A stretch of 64,000 nt of DNA from Bursaphelenchus xylophilus (GCA_904066235.2 CAJFCV020000001.1:3038001-3102000); one strand, 5' to 3'. Numbered from the stretch's first letter, positions 50,447 to 63,600 are shown. The notes: a model not told the origin generated them from the letters alone. A program made the numbers and translations.

Positions 50447-52134
50447 CGCAATTCGTGCAAGAAAGAAAATAACTCTTGAAGTCTGAGCTCGAGTATATAC
50501 TAATTAGTATGCGTAGTTGCTTGCAGTTTTCGGAATAGGGTGAATAATTGATGGATTTGGTTGTGAAAGTGTTTTTGTATATGTATTATCGTGCAGAGTT
50601 AGTTTACAGATGTTTGAGAATTTTTTTAAGGTTAATAATGTGACGAAACTTTACGACGGGATTTAAAGATGATATTCCGTTGTGACTCGAACGTACTAAC
50701 TCGTTTGACAGTCGCTGATCAGTTTAGAAGTCGCAGCTTGAGCGAGCGGTTGGCCGTCACAGCATTTGGGAAATTGGCGGTGAAGCAGCGGAGTGAGCGG
50801 TCGGCCACTCATGCTAGATGATATTGGAATATATTGTGTGTATTTGCCATCTTGTGTTGTGTTATTTGGGAGGATAAACGAAGTTATCGCTTATTTTTGG
50901 GGTTGGAGAGAGCTTTTTCTAGGACAGCGTATTAGACCCTGTGTCTGATCGTGTTGACGAGGAACCGAGGATCTCATGGCAACACCGTTTCCCAGAAGCG
51001 ATCGAAAACCGCCAAGGCCTAATTTCAAGGACTGAAACACTCAGGCGCCATCCTAAATATTATTTTACATGATAATACTACAAAGTACGTATTTACAGCG
51101 AATGATAGAGCGTTTGCTGCATCTTAATACAGTAATCAATTTTTGCAAGGTGTAATCAAATAGTGTAAATAAGCATACTGTTTCGCACAGTGCAGTTTTA
51201 TAGTTGAAAAAAGCCTATGCTTTTGCACAGTGCAATTTTGTAGAGCAAAAAAGAATTTTGCACGGCGCAATTAAATATTTAAATTAACGTACTGTTTCGC
51301 AAAGTGCAATTTCATAGTGAAAAATAAGAAAATTTGAACTGAATTTGACAGTAACCACTAATGAAACTTGCATGTTTTTTCAAACGTCCCCGTTTTCTTG
51401 CAAAATGTGCATTTTCTTGCAAAATGTGCATTAAAAATTGACCTTATTTTTGTCTCCACGCTATACTCCACTTCCATTCCAATTATTTACACTTCTTGTA
51501 GCTGTTTTTACATCCGATTCCATACCTGTTTCCCGGGCAACAGAGTCCATAAAAGGGTCTCTTTACACCGACAAGGGAATTTTCCAACCACAACTAATTA
51601 TCGCCTCAAATTGCTTGTTATTCATAGTAGACTTACTATACATATACTATAAATAGTAATTCCTTTCATTTTCAATATTTTTTTAAATTTTTTTGAAGGC
51701 TGAAATTTATTTAAAAAGATTCTAAATTTGCAATTTTTAATATCCCGATTTTTGTCTCTATGAAATGCCTGAGGGCTTTTATAAAAATGGCAATATTACG
51801 TAAGCTCTTTGTCTGCGATTTGATGAAACTTACGTATGTTTTCGAAGGGGCCTTCGGAAGGGATTAGTCCACTTTCGTATATGATATTTACGGGCGAGAA
51901 ACAGGGACCTTTACGTATTATTATTGCAAAAACTTCTTGAGAAACCATCCTTGATTATAATTATGGGGAAGACAACTGGTCTTGGGAGTGAGATTTTTTT
52001 ATTTTGGTAGTGAGATTTTATAAGTTTTAAAGTTTTAATTTTTTTTTATAATTGAGGTAAAAATACGTAACTAAAATAATGCCAATTTTGGACAAAAAGG
52101 CTCATCAGATTCCCTGGTATTCGTCGTCCCTTTC
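50447..52134. other. Intergenic stretch, no gene supported
   Basis: Includes a GC-richer part at 50,690-51,030 with no domain and scattered TTTGCACAGTGCA motifs at about 51,184-51,310. An open frame of about 90 codons at 51,368 has alternatives in two frames and no family resemblance. Confidence 0.35.
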
Positions 52135-52137
52135 TAA

Positions 52138-52605
52138 CAAGGGAAGTTCCCCAAGTGCAACGCACAGATTTTCAGATTTCCTTCAAACTTTGCACACATG
52201 TCGGGCATCGACTAGATATCAATTCCTAAAGGTTTTAGCTCGCGCTTTGCATGCGCCGCCGAGATATTGAACAATAGTCGTGAGAGTATGCTAAACGCGG
52301 AGAACGGTCAGAGAGAAAAAGTTATGGTTTTCTTGGTCATAACCTTGCAAAATCCGTGCGAAAAAAACAGATTTTTCGTGGAGACATTACCTTCTATGGT
52401 AGAATAGGCATGAAACTTTTCGTGCCGAGATTCGGTAAAAAGTCTTAAATTTTCGCCAACTTTCCATCTAAATATCTCGGTCGTTTCGAGATTTTTTTCT
52501 GCAAAGCGCGAGCTAGGGTTCTCGCATACATTTTAGAAAAAAATATTCAAAATTTGTGCCAAGTTTCATCAAAATCTGAGCGTCGCACTTGGGGTACTTC
52601 CCCTG
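52138..52605. mobile_element. Rep-C, complete copy with TAA target duplication
   Basis: 468 bp, ends CAAGGGAAGTTCCCCAAGTG and CACTTGGGGTACTTCCCCTG flanked by TAA on both sides. The interior contains GCTCGCGCTTTGCATGCG and GTGAGAGTATGC. Confidence 0.8.
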
Positions 52606-52872
52606 TAAGTTTCACCGATTTCGGGCTCCAAAATTTGCCGATTTTCGGTCTAAAAATCTCGGTTGTTTCTGCAAAGCGCGGGCTAGGATTAAATTGGGCA
52701 TATTGCAAGTCTCCGCCGAGGCTTTGCCGAGCCTCCGCCGACCATCCAACGGCTTTGCCAAGCTTCGTAGGCCCTTCCGACAACTTTTGTTTGGGCATTT
52801 ATCTGCCCTACGTCCCGTATTGATCGATTTTCTGTTGACCCGAACGGTCGTCGACCCGAAACGCCTCTTCTT
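52606..52872. repeat. Rep-C tail followed by Rep-D right half
   Basis: 52,616-52,690 matches the right interior of Rep-C (AAAATCTCGGTTGTTTCTGC). 52,695-52,872 matches the right half of Rep-D (CCGACCATCCAACGGCTTTG to GTCGTCGACCCGAAACGCC). Confidence 0.6.
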
Positions 52873-53349
52873 GTAAAGCAACTTTTATATACTTTATATA
52901 CATATAGTAGCTAAGGCTAAAAGTTGCTTTTCTCCTCTCTCTGTTTGTCCTAGAGTTCCAATTTCTTTGTCACCGACCCCAACAATGATCCCTAACGAGC
53001 CCAGTGAACCTCTTTTTTCGCGTCACGTTTCGCAAAACTTTATATTTTAGAATACAATGTGCGGAAATGAGGCGGGCGGAATGGGGGGAAGATCGAAGCG
53101 AGGGAACCTCTAAGACAAATCATCGCGACTCATGGAGGCTGCGCTCTGACGTCGGAGGTTTTTCGTCTTAATTTTTGCGTTGAATTTGCGTTTTTTTGAG
53201 TTTTGACCGGAGGCGAAATTTTTGAAAAAAGTTGAAAATCACCGTTACCAATCCCTAAAAAAGGAGTTATATAATACTGTCGCGAAACCTCAAGTCGTAT
53301 TTTACCCCATCCTGTTCTTTTAAATTGGAATTGCCCTAAAATTCGTCGA

Positions 53350-53814
53350 TTTCTAGACAAAAACGTCAAATTTTATGCATTTTACGTTTATGTTTACAAA
53401 TTTTGGTTAAAGGCAAGCGCAAATTGGAGAATAGTCTTGACTAGCTTGGCCATTGTGATGCGTATTTTACATTCACAACTTTTTTTCCCGCTGCTGCTAG
53501 CTTCTTGTACGATTTATGACAAAAAACGTTAAATTTTATGCATAATTTACGTCTTGCTTCATAACATACAGCAGAAGCTATTTTAGTGTTGAAAACAACT
53601 ACAACGATAGATGACTTGCGCGTATTTTACTTTTAATCACCATTTCCCGCAGTTTTTCAAGTATTTATGGGCAAAAAACGTTAGATTTTATGCATAATTT
53701 ACGTTTCGCTCCATAACATAAAACAGAAGATATTTAGTGTTGAAAACAACTTGAAATATAGATTTACTGTATGTAGTTTACTTTTAATCATATTTTCTCG
53801 CAGTTTTTCATGTA
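53350..53814. repeat. Tandem repeat, period about 150 bp, upstream of FAM135
   Basis: The anchor TTTTATGCAT in AACGTTAAATTTTATGCATA recurs at 53,371, 53,534 and 53,686. It recurs once more at 56,676 after the foldback insertion, which places it 151 bp further once the insertion is subtracted. Spacings are 163, 152 and 151 bp. Units also share CCCGCAGTTTTTCAAG and a TTTACTTTTAATCA block. Confidence 0.75.
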
Positions 53815-56651
53815 TACCGGTTGACAAAATTTTCTTTCCACCTCGTATCTCGGGAACCGCTGGGCCTAGAACCTCCAAATTCGGCATAGAAACATCCTAG
53901 GACAGTCTAACAGCATGCCCAAAAAATCATATCATTTGATGCACTTTACATGCCCTTTTTCCAAAAAAGGCAAAAACCCGGATGACAAAATTTTCTTTCC
54001 ACCTTGCACAGCATTCCGAACTTTTTTCGCCACCGATCGGTGTCGAAAAAAAATCGAAAAATCGAGAGAGGGGTATGCATTTTTTTGTGTTGCCGGCTAG
54101 CAAAGGCAGGTATTGCAAAATTTGAAAAGGTGTTTGATACCCTGAAGATTACTCATTCTAATTATACAAACATTGTCACCATGCACTTTGTAACCCCCGA
54201 GAAAATCGCATTCGAAAAAATGAAAATTTCAAATTTAAATGCAATGAAAATGCACTTTCTAGTTGACTACTGAAGAAAAAAAAGATGCTATCGTGGAGAG
54301 AATTTTGAGTACTTCCTAATACGTATATTTTTTTGCGTTGTTTTCTAACAGTTTTAGAGCTAACGTGCAAAAACGCCTTTTTTTGCACTTTTTCCGACTT
54401 ATCTGCACTTTAAATGCAAAAATGCAAAATCCTCCGAGCAATTATCATTCTTGGCATCCTTGTGGATATACATGCCAAATTTCAAATTTCTACGACGCTC
54501 CCGTCTCCTGTTATATCGATATAATTACGAAACCTTGACAACTTAAGTTCCCGAAGAAAAACGTAGAAAGCTTGCTGTTTTTACTGTAGGATAGCCTTAT
54601 TTCTTCCTAAAATGTATTTTTCCAACCCCGAATGTTATTCGTACAGTTTATGAGACAGCTTCATGTCATCATGAAAAATGTTGATTTCATACACAAGTGC
54701 AGCTTTTTCTATTCCAGTTAATGCAGTCCAAACGCAAGCTAATACCTTCAAATTCACAAATAGAGTACATATAACGACTTTTTATCGAAAATTTCACAAA
54801 ATTTATATTTCAAGGCGCGCTAATAAGCTGTCAAGGTTTCGTAATGATTTCGATATATCAGCAGACAGAAGCATCGCAGAAATTGGAAATTTGGCATGTA
54901 TATCCACAAGGATGCCAAAAATGATAATTGCTCGGAAGATTTTGCATTTTTGCATTTAAAGTGCAGATAAGTCGGAAAAAGTGCAAAAAATGGCGTTTTT
55001 GCACGGTAGCTCTAAAACTGATAGAAAACAACGGAAAAAAATATACGTATTAGGAAGTACTCAAAATTCTCTACACGATAGCATCTTTTTTTTCTTCAGT
55101 AGTCAACTAGAAAGTGCATTTTCATTGCATTTAAATTTGAAATTTTCATTTTTTCGAATGCGATTTTCTCGGGGGTTACAAAGTGCATGGTGACAATGTT
55201 TGTATAATTAGAATGAGTAATCTTCAGGGTATCAAACACCTTTTCAAATTTTGCAATACCTGCCTTTGCTAGCCGGCAACACAAAAAAATGCATACCCCT
55301 CTCTCGATTTTTCGATTTTTTTTCGACACCGATCGGTGGCGAAAAAAGTTCGGAATGCTGTGCCTTGGAAAAAACGTTTGTAACTCATAAGCCAGAGGGT
55401 TTTCATGATTGTGGTATCGTTTTGTTCGCGAAGAAGTCCTCACTCGATTGGTGTCACAACCTTACGGGGGTTTTAGTTTCTTCGCCCTTGGGCGTCGGCT
55501 CATCGTTGCCTTGTCCATTTTCAGCCAAATTCGTGGCCAGAGGAGCTCGCATAAGGCACAAGGAGATGAAAATGCCTTTAAAAAATCTGGCATTCATGTT
55601 TGTTTCCTCCGGCAGTAGAATTCGATTTAATTTAAGCGCGTTGCAGGGGAAAACGCGCGCTTCCAGGGTTCTCGTTACCAGAAAATTACGCTATTATGGG
55701 AACACTGCAGATAATTCAAGTAACTTTTCCTCCTTATATATTTTCTATGATACTACAGAGTTAAAAAATAGTGACGATTTTAATCACTGATGTCGCGCTT
55801 AGATGTGAGCAGAAGAAAGGTTCCAGACGCCCCATGTACAAAATTTGCGACTCTAAGCTTCCTGCGCAAGCTATTCGTCGTGGAAAAAACGTTGAAGGCC
55901 TGTCAAGGTCAATGTATTAAAGTAGTCTGGTAGCCAAAAGTCCCAATATACCAAGCTTAAGTAATACCAAGGCCTAGTGCAACAATCTGCGTTACTTGAG
56001 ACGACATAGACCAGAGAGGGGTAAGACAAGCTGGTAGATTTCAACACATGCTGTCGTATAAGCCCTAAAGTACGCCGTATGTAGCGAAAATGGAAATTAA
56101 TTTGGACGTTTCCATTCTGTACAGAAGTGATTCTTCGGTTTTGTGGACCCAGGCAGCGCTCATTTTCCCCTGCAACGCACTTAAATTAAATCGAATTCTA
56201 CTGCCGGAGGAAACAATGCTGTAAAAATGAATGCCAGACTTTTTAAAGGGATTTTCACCTCCTTATGCCTTATGCAAGCTCCTCTGGCCACGAATTTGGC
56301 TGAAAATGGACAAGGCAACGATGAGCCGACGCCCAAGGGCGAAGAAACTAAAACCCCCGTAAGGTTGTGACACCAATCGAGAGAGGACTTCTTCACGAAC
56401 ACAACGATACCACAATCATGCCTTAAAACCCTCTGGCTTATGAGTTACAAACGTTTTTTCCAAGGTGGAAAGAAAATTTTGTCATCCGGGTTTTGCCTTT
56501 TTTGGAAAAAGGGCATGTAAAGTGCATCAAATGATATGATTTTTTGGGCATGGTGTTAGACTGTCCTAGGATGTTTCTATGCCGAATTTGGAGGTTCTAG
56601 GCCCATCGGTTCCCGAGATACGAGGTGGAAAGAAAATTTTGTCAACCAGTA
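53815..56651. mobile_element. Outer foldback transposon with TA target duplication
   Basis: Ends TACYGGTTGACAAAATTTTC in inverted orientation with long arms: 53,815-54,005 against 56,461-56,651, and 55,364-55,680 against 56,165-56,460. The arm is interrupted by a second foldback. Removing the element and one TA restores the tandem-repeat unit seen nearby (TTTTTCATGTATTTATGG against TTTTTCAAGTATTTATGG). No transposase frame is seen. Confidence 0.85.
54006..55363. mobile_element. Inner foldback transposon nested in the outer one
   Basis: 1358 bp, ends GCACAGCATTCCGAAC / GTTCGGAATGCTGTGC, arms of about 535 bp (54,006-54,545 and 54,828-55,363) around a loop of about 280 bp. CTT is duplicated at the borders, and without it the outer arm reads continuously. 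Arms differ by scattered changes. Apparent frames on both strands are mirror images and not genes. Confidence 0.85.
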
Positions 56652-57686
56652 TATTTATGGCTAAAAAACGTTAAATATTATGCATAATTTACGTTTTCTA
56701 CTAAAAAACCTCTTGGAATTGCCTCAACAAAAATGAATGAAATTTGAAAAATTCGTATTTTACAAATTCACTCTCTTTTTCCCCATTCCACCGCTTCTTT
56801 GTCCATTTTCCCATCAAAAACGTGAGATTTATGGAGGAAAAACGTCAAATTTTATGCATTTCGTCCCAACTTTTTTCGAATTTTGCGAACACGCGAGAAC
56901 GGCATCTCACGGTCAGATGCGTCTCTGGGGACTACCAAAAAAATTTTTTCTCCCCGCTTTAATAGTTGTTTTCCTGTCGAGCGGAACGCATTTCGGTTGA
57001 ATATTGCACTGGAGGGCGGAAGAGCGGACGGATTATGGGGAAAATCGCATTATACGGAGGGCTGAAGGTGTTAGACGGCTGGTTCATGGTCTCAACAGCG
57101 TGTCCAGGCTATTTTCGAGGTGTTGGAGAAGGAATTCCGCTGGGTTTGAGCTGAAATTATATTATACTTGGGAGCTGTGGGGATTTGGCTTGTTTCGCAT
57201 TTTATTGATGGAAAACGTGGAGCAAATGCTGTTATTTTGATTGATTACAATATTTGACACCTTTTTCTTTCATTCCCCGTTTGTTTTTTGTTGAAAAAAA
57301 CTCTTTTCTGACATCAAATTTGTCTAGTACAATATAAATTCGATCCATTTCCCCGAGAGCCCCCACTTTCCGTCGACGAGCCGGCTTGACCGCGTTTCTC
57401 GATTCGCTCCTCTTCCCCAGTTTGGCGATTGTTTGTTCAGTTCCGGACGTGTTCTCAAGCAAGGTTTTATTCGTATGTTAATGTGGAGCATTTAATGGCT
57501 CTCAGCGCAATGGGGAAGATCCATTTCACGATTTATGGAACTTTTATGACTTGCCTAATTATCCAGGCTGTTCGGGGTGGTCTTGTCGCTTCGAATATGT
57601 TCGATTGTATCGTTTTGTTTGACGATTTTTGAGCTGGTGTCATGGATAATATAATTTGTTGAATTTCAGTGGACTTGGGCCTGTCA
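56652..57686. other. Upstream region of FAM135
   Basis: Holds the last unit of the 150-bp tandem repeat (to about 56,870). An open GC-richer part then runs to 57,240, where several frames overlap without a domain. The presumed promoter and 5' UTR lie near 57,250-57,670. An acceptor TTGAATTTCAG at 57,659-57,669 suggests a spliced leader or an upstream non-coding exon. Confidence 0.45.
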
Positions 57687-60600
57687 ATGCGGATTGAAGT
57701 GTATCCGAGGTACACGGTCTACTTGCAGTTCCATGAATTCTTTGCGATCGACCTGGTTCATGGGTTTTACCAGGTAAATTTTACAATTTTTTCTTTTGAG
57801 TTTAGATCTACTGCAAGATGATAAAAAATCTCAAGTTTCTCCCTATCGCCGACAGGATTCTTTTGAAATAACCTTCCTCTAGGTTCGATTCCGTCTTCGG
57901 CCTGATTTGGAATACGAATTTGACGATTCAATAGGAGAAAAAGAGAATAATATTATCTATGATCAACAGGGTCTCACAAGGCCGATTAAAATCGCCTTCA
58001 ACGAGCAGAATGTGGAGCTCAAGAACTCGTTTTGGTTGCGGATCAAAGGAAAGAAGAGATATGAAAAGTGTGAAACGTTCTTCCTGCATTTCCAGGTCTG
58101 TTTTTTGATTTGGTATCTAAAATAAGGTCATGTTTGATTTTTAGGTAATTTTTGCAGTAATTTCGAAGACTCTGAGGATTACTGAAATGTCATAGCACTT
58201 CAACAGAGATATGAGAGGATCTGACACTCATTTTGACTTCATTTTATATGAAAAAATTTACTTTTACCTAGTATAATATAAATTTTCTCTCAAAACTCAA
58301 AAATTTTCAAATTTCAGGTGGAATTATGGTACTCCGATCCCGAACAAAAGCCAAGCCCGCATAATTTTCAGTTCATGTCCAAGCGATTGGTCAGTGTTCG
58401 CCTCAATTCCAACAAGTCCACTCATTGCCACAGGGCCGTTTTCTTCGAATATTTCAGTTTCTCGGCCGCTTCAATGACTGTCCACGCATGCGTAACGGGT
58501 CTGGAGACAGCCTTGACGAAAACAACTCCTGCGCCGGTAAGAATTTGAGACTTGTTTTGTCAAAAATTTTTATATTGTACATGGGAAATGGTGAATTTTT
58601 TTGTAAAAATGATGGATTAAATTCTTGCTATGACTTTTAAATACTCTAAATATTATTTAGAGCCAGTTTCAGCCGTTTTGTGCAAAAAAATTATATTATC
58701 CATGACAAAAAATTTGGAAAATTTGGCCCATTTTTGATATTTTTAGCCTGGCGTTCCCGACAAACTTCGAAGATATCATCGACAAGTCTGCAGCAAGCTC
58801 CTCGACTGCACATTATCCCTTCAAATGTTCATCAAGACCTACGAAAGCCTTCTTTCCTCTCCGTTATGTATTTGTAAGTAGTTTTTCATACAATTTTTTT
58901 TGAATTTAGACAAATCTGGCCATAAATCCCCTAATGAAGTCGATTTTCAGCCTGTATCGACGTTGACGAAGAGCTGGGACAACTCACGGCCAAACTTTTG
59001 GCCTCCAAATCCCCATGGACCACCTTCTCCGAGAACGCCAAACTCCTCGCCCTGAGGCTGGGTCGCATTTTCCATCAACTCGTGCAATTGTACGGCCAAT
59101 GCCGCCGACTACACATTGAAATGCTGGAGAAATCGGATCAACAGCGGATGAAACGATTCGCTGAAGGGTTTTATTTCATCGAAGAAACGGTCCAGAATCT
59201 CCTGGAGTGCGAGTTGAATCAAGCCAGCCGGATATTTGACTTGGTCAGGAAGGATGGATACTTGACCAGACTCCCGACCGTCCCGGTTACGGTCGATGGA
59301 ACTGATGTGGAAGGTCAAAATGTGTAAGTTTTGGGGATTTTTTGACGATTTTGAGCTGGAGTTTTTTGAAAGGGGACTCTGAAAGGAATTATTTGGACAA
59401 TTGTGGGATAAAAATGGGAAAATTTTGGTTTGAAAGGCGTTAAAATTGAATTTTTCCGGAATCTTGGCATTCTGTTGCAAGGGCTGAAAACTCATAAAAA
59501 AATACTCTAAATTACTAATAAACGCGAAGATACAGTGTGTTATCGAAAATCCTAGGTTCACTTGTCAGCTAAGAATTTTTTTATTTTTCAAAGGTTTGAA
59601 TTTCCCGCCGAATTTGGCATTCTGTTTCGGTGGCTGAAAATTACTACAAAACATCCGAAAGTGGTGGTAAACGCGATGATAAGGGTTATCATTATTCAAA
59701 GGTTATTTGTCAGCTAAAAACTTTTTAGTTTCAAAAATCTGAATTTCCCGCGAAATTTGGCATTATGTTTCAAGGACTGAAAACTGGTAAAAAATACTGG
59801 AAATTGCTGGTAAACGTGAATATAAAAGATAAAATCGAAAACCTCAAAGTTTATTTGGCAGTTTAGAACTTTTTAATTTCAAAAAATTGAATTTCCCGCC
59901 AAGTTTGGCATTTTGTTTCAATGCCTCAAACTTGTTAGAAATGGTAATATTGGAGAGTACAGGTGTAAGCTAACACCGAAAATTCAAAATTATTCCCCAT
60001 TTTTTATTTTGACCTTATTTTAGCACCCTAATAGTGGAACGCCGATACTTGCCCTCTGGCGCCACCAAATTCTCCCGTGCAATTCCGCTTGCTGTCCACT
60101 CCACCAGCTGTCTTCCGGCATTGGCCAGTGATGAGCTCACCGTCCAGTCGGCCCGAGAACCCGTCAGACCGCGGGAGAATCGCTCCAGCAACGCCTCCAT
60201 GGAGAAGCTCCACTTGATCGGCTTTTGTTTCCCGGTAGCACGCTCCAAGGTCCAAGACGATGACGCGTACGGGTTGAAGGAGGAACTGGCACCTCCAGAT
60301 GATAGATTGTCCAAACGCAGAATGACGGATCCAGGAGAAATTCACCAATTACTCCGAGGAGCGGAGGAAGTGGAAGACCTACCGAATTATGGAAATAAAA
60401 CACAGAAGTCGTACTCGGTGGCGGAGATAAGACCAAATACGGTAAGGGGAGTTGATTGAGATTGGTTTTGAATGCAGGAGATTGGGATTTGAGGGGTTTG
60501 GGTAGCTGATATTGCACTTGAGAAGATTTGATATCAAGTGTAATGTAAGGTGGTTTAAGGGTAGAGATTTGATGGAAAAAGATGAGAAATTATAGTATGA

Positions 60601-63600
60601 GGCTTGTTATGGGGTATTCATTCATTTTCGATAAAATTTGATTTGAAATTTGGATGTTTTAAGACCTGATATTACACTTGATCAAGTAGGTTAAGATAAT
60701 TGATCGGCGAGCTCATAAAATTTACTGAAAATAATTAATTTTTTCTTCATCTAGGCCAATGATGTGACTACTTTCGCCTCGACCTCGAATTCCTCCACGG
60801 ACAGTCTGACTCGAAGCGCCAGAGGCGATATCCACGAATCCGTCCAAATGCGCTTGATCGACCGGGAAAGAGTCCATTTTATGGAGGCCAAAGAGTGTTT
60901 CAAACAACGCCTACATCACTTTGGATTCACTGGCAACCTGTACAGCGATCAGAACTACTTCACGGACAGGAAGGCGTACTTTAGCGACAACTTTAGCCAA
61001 GCCATCGAAAGGAGGTCCTTCGAGAATTTGCATCTCATCGTGCTGGTCCACGGATTGGAAGGTAAGGGAAATTTGCGGTGATTTGTGGAGTATGGAGAAT
61101 GAAAAAGTGTTGGAACAAAGAATCTGAGCGATTTTTATGGTTTTGATTGGAATTTTGGTCGAATTTTGGCATTCTGTTGCAAGCTAGAAAAGTTTTGCAG
61201 ATGGCTGAAAATTGAAGAATTAGTGGAAGGATTAGAGTTTTTATGGGGTTTAGAATTAGTTTTACGAATTTTAAAGCATTTTTTTGCATGAATATTAGAA
61301 AAATTATATTATCCATGACAAGTTTAATAAAAAAAAGTGGAAAAAAGCTGTCAGTATCTAAAGTTTTATAAATTTTATGTCGAATTATGACGGTTTACCC
61401 TATTTTCTTTACTAATTTTTATTTTCAGGCACCTCGGAAGACCTTACAACCTACAAAAATTACCTCCAAATCGCACTGCCCGAGCAAAATTTCTCATTTT
61501 TGTTGTCCGAGGTGAACCAAAACGAAACGTGGAGCGACCTCCAGAAGATGGGATCTAACCTGTTAAAAGAAATTAATCGATATGTGGACCGATTGCCGCG
61601 ACTTCCCGAGAAAATTTCGTATGTTGTAGTAGGGAAGGGACGATTTGATTTTTTGATGGATAAAATTTTTATATATTCTGTTGCAGGTTGATCGCCCATT
61701 CCCTTGGAGGCTTAATAGTCCGAGCGATGTGCGGCCTCAACGAAGTCCAACGATTGGAGAGCAGATTTCACACATTGTTGACGTTGAACTCACCTCATTG
61801 TGGAGTACTGTACAATCAAAGAGCCGCCAGTCTGGGTGAGTGTGGAATGGAGCTTTTTATTGTCGGAAATGTCATTTGTGATCTGTCTGTTCAAATTTTA
61901 GGGCAAATGGGTGTTTTTGAGATTTATAATTTGAATTTTCCGCCAATTTTTGGCATTGTGTTTTAGGGCTGAAAAGGGTGGTAAAGTAGGATGAAATTGA
62001 AATGTAATGACTTGTAAACGTTTGAAACGTATTTTTTTTGACGGTTAGAAAAGATTTTGAAATTTAAAATTTGAATTTCCCGCCAATTTTTGGCGTTGTG
62101 TTTCATTCCGAAAAATCGTCGAAGAAAGGGCCAGAATGAAATTTTAGTACTAAATAGCGACGTCAGAGAGCCAAAAATACATCCCTTAATGTTTTTGAGG
62201 GTAGTTCATATATAATTTATGTCATGCATCACCATTTTTTAGGTATTTCCCTCCTCCAATGGTGGAAACAATCCGTTTCCCTCGACCAACTCACCCTCAG
62301 AGACGCGCGCAATCCCAAAGACACGTTTCTATACCGCCTCGGACAAAACAAAGCCTTTGGGATGTTCAAACACGTACTTTTGGTCGGCTCCCACCTCGAC
62401 TTGTACGTCCCGTTGCACTCGGCGCTGGTGGAGAACTGCAAAGCGGCCGCGGTGGACTCGTCGGTCCAAGGAAACGCGTACAACGAGATGCTCGCCCATA
62501 TCAATGAATCCATAATCGGATCGCCAAAACACACCACATTGATCAAGTATACGGTATCACATAGCCTGACCAATGTCTCCAGGGCCCAACAAATGACTGG
62601 AAGACCGAGTAAGTTAGTTGGGTTGGATGATGAGGGAATTTTTTGGGGGATATAAGGTTGGATTTTGCAAAAATTTTTGGAAAAGTCGGTGTTTTTGGCC
62701 TTTTTTTTGGAAAAGTTGAATTTTGCACTGTGCAATTTTTTTTTTTTTTTTTTTTTGAATTTGAAGCTTGCATTTAAAAGAAAAGTTGGAAAAAATTTTA
62801 GAATAGGGTTTCGCAAGACAGATGAGAAAGTTTTAGCTCGCGCTTTACAGAAGCCACCAAGATTTTTAGTTCGGAAATTTTGAAAAAAAAGTTATCCATA
62901 GGCTTTTGATGTCTAAAATAATGTCAAAGTAAAAAGATCTCAGAATTTCTTCAAAATTTTTATACTAGTCGCGGAAAAAAGTCCTGGGAATTTTCGGCGA
63001 CTCTGCACTGTGCATGAACCCGAAATGTGCATTTCCACAGTGCAATTTTGTTGATTTTGCCTTATTGTCGCGCGCGATTCCCGCGACAAATCAAGCTTTC
63101 GGAGCGCGACGGAATTTGGGGCCGCGAGAAATTCCCAGGACTCTTTTCCGCGACTAGTATAACCTCTAACTACGCCATGAAAATTTCAGTTGATTCTTTG
63201 CATCCGGAGTAGAGATATCGAACAATCTTTTTTTTCCGAGAGAGTATACAAAATGAGGAGTTGGCCAGACAAAAAAATCAAAAATCTGTTTTTTACGAGC
63301 TGAATTTGCGGAGTTATAGCCGATTTTTTTTGTCTGGCGAACTCCTCATTTTGTGTCCTCTCTCGGAAAAAAAGATTGTTCAATATCTCGGCTGTGGATG
63401 CAAAGAATGAACTGAAATTTTCAGCGATGGATCTATGGCGTATTTAGAGGTTCTATAAAAAATTTGAAGAGATTCTCAGATCTTTTTACTTTGACATTAT
63501 TTTAGACATCAAAAAAAATTTTTATTTTTTTTATAAATTTTGCTGGATAATTCTGCAACTTTCAGTGCACATTGCCGTCGTGGACGACGACACTTTTGTG

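Noticed and set aside
54004..55443. Mirror-image open frames of 70-115 codons
   Set aside because: They lie on the two arms of one foldback element and encode the same string in opposite orientation.
57429..57632. Upstream open frame as first exon of FAM135
   Set aside because: It does not resemble the family's N-terminus and ends before a usable donor; an acceptor just before ATG 57,687 gives a better start.
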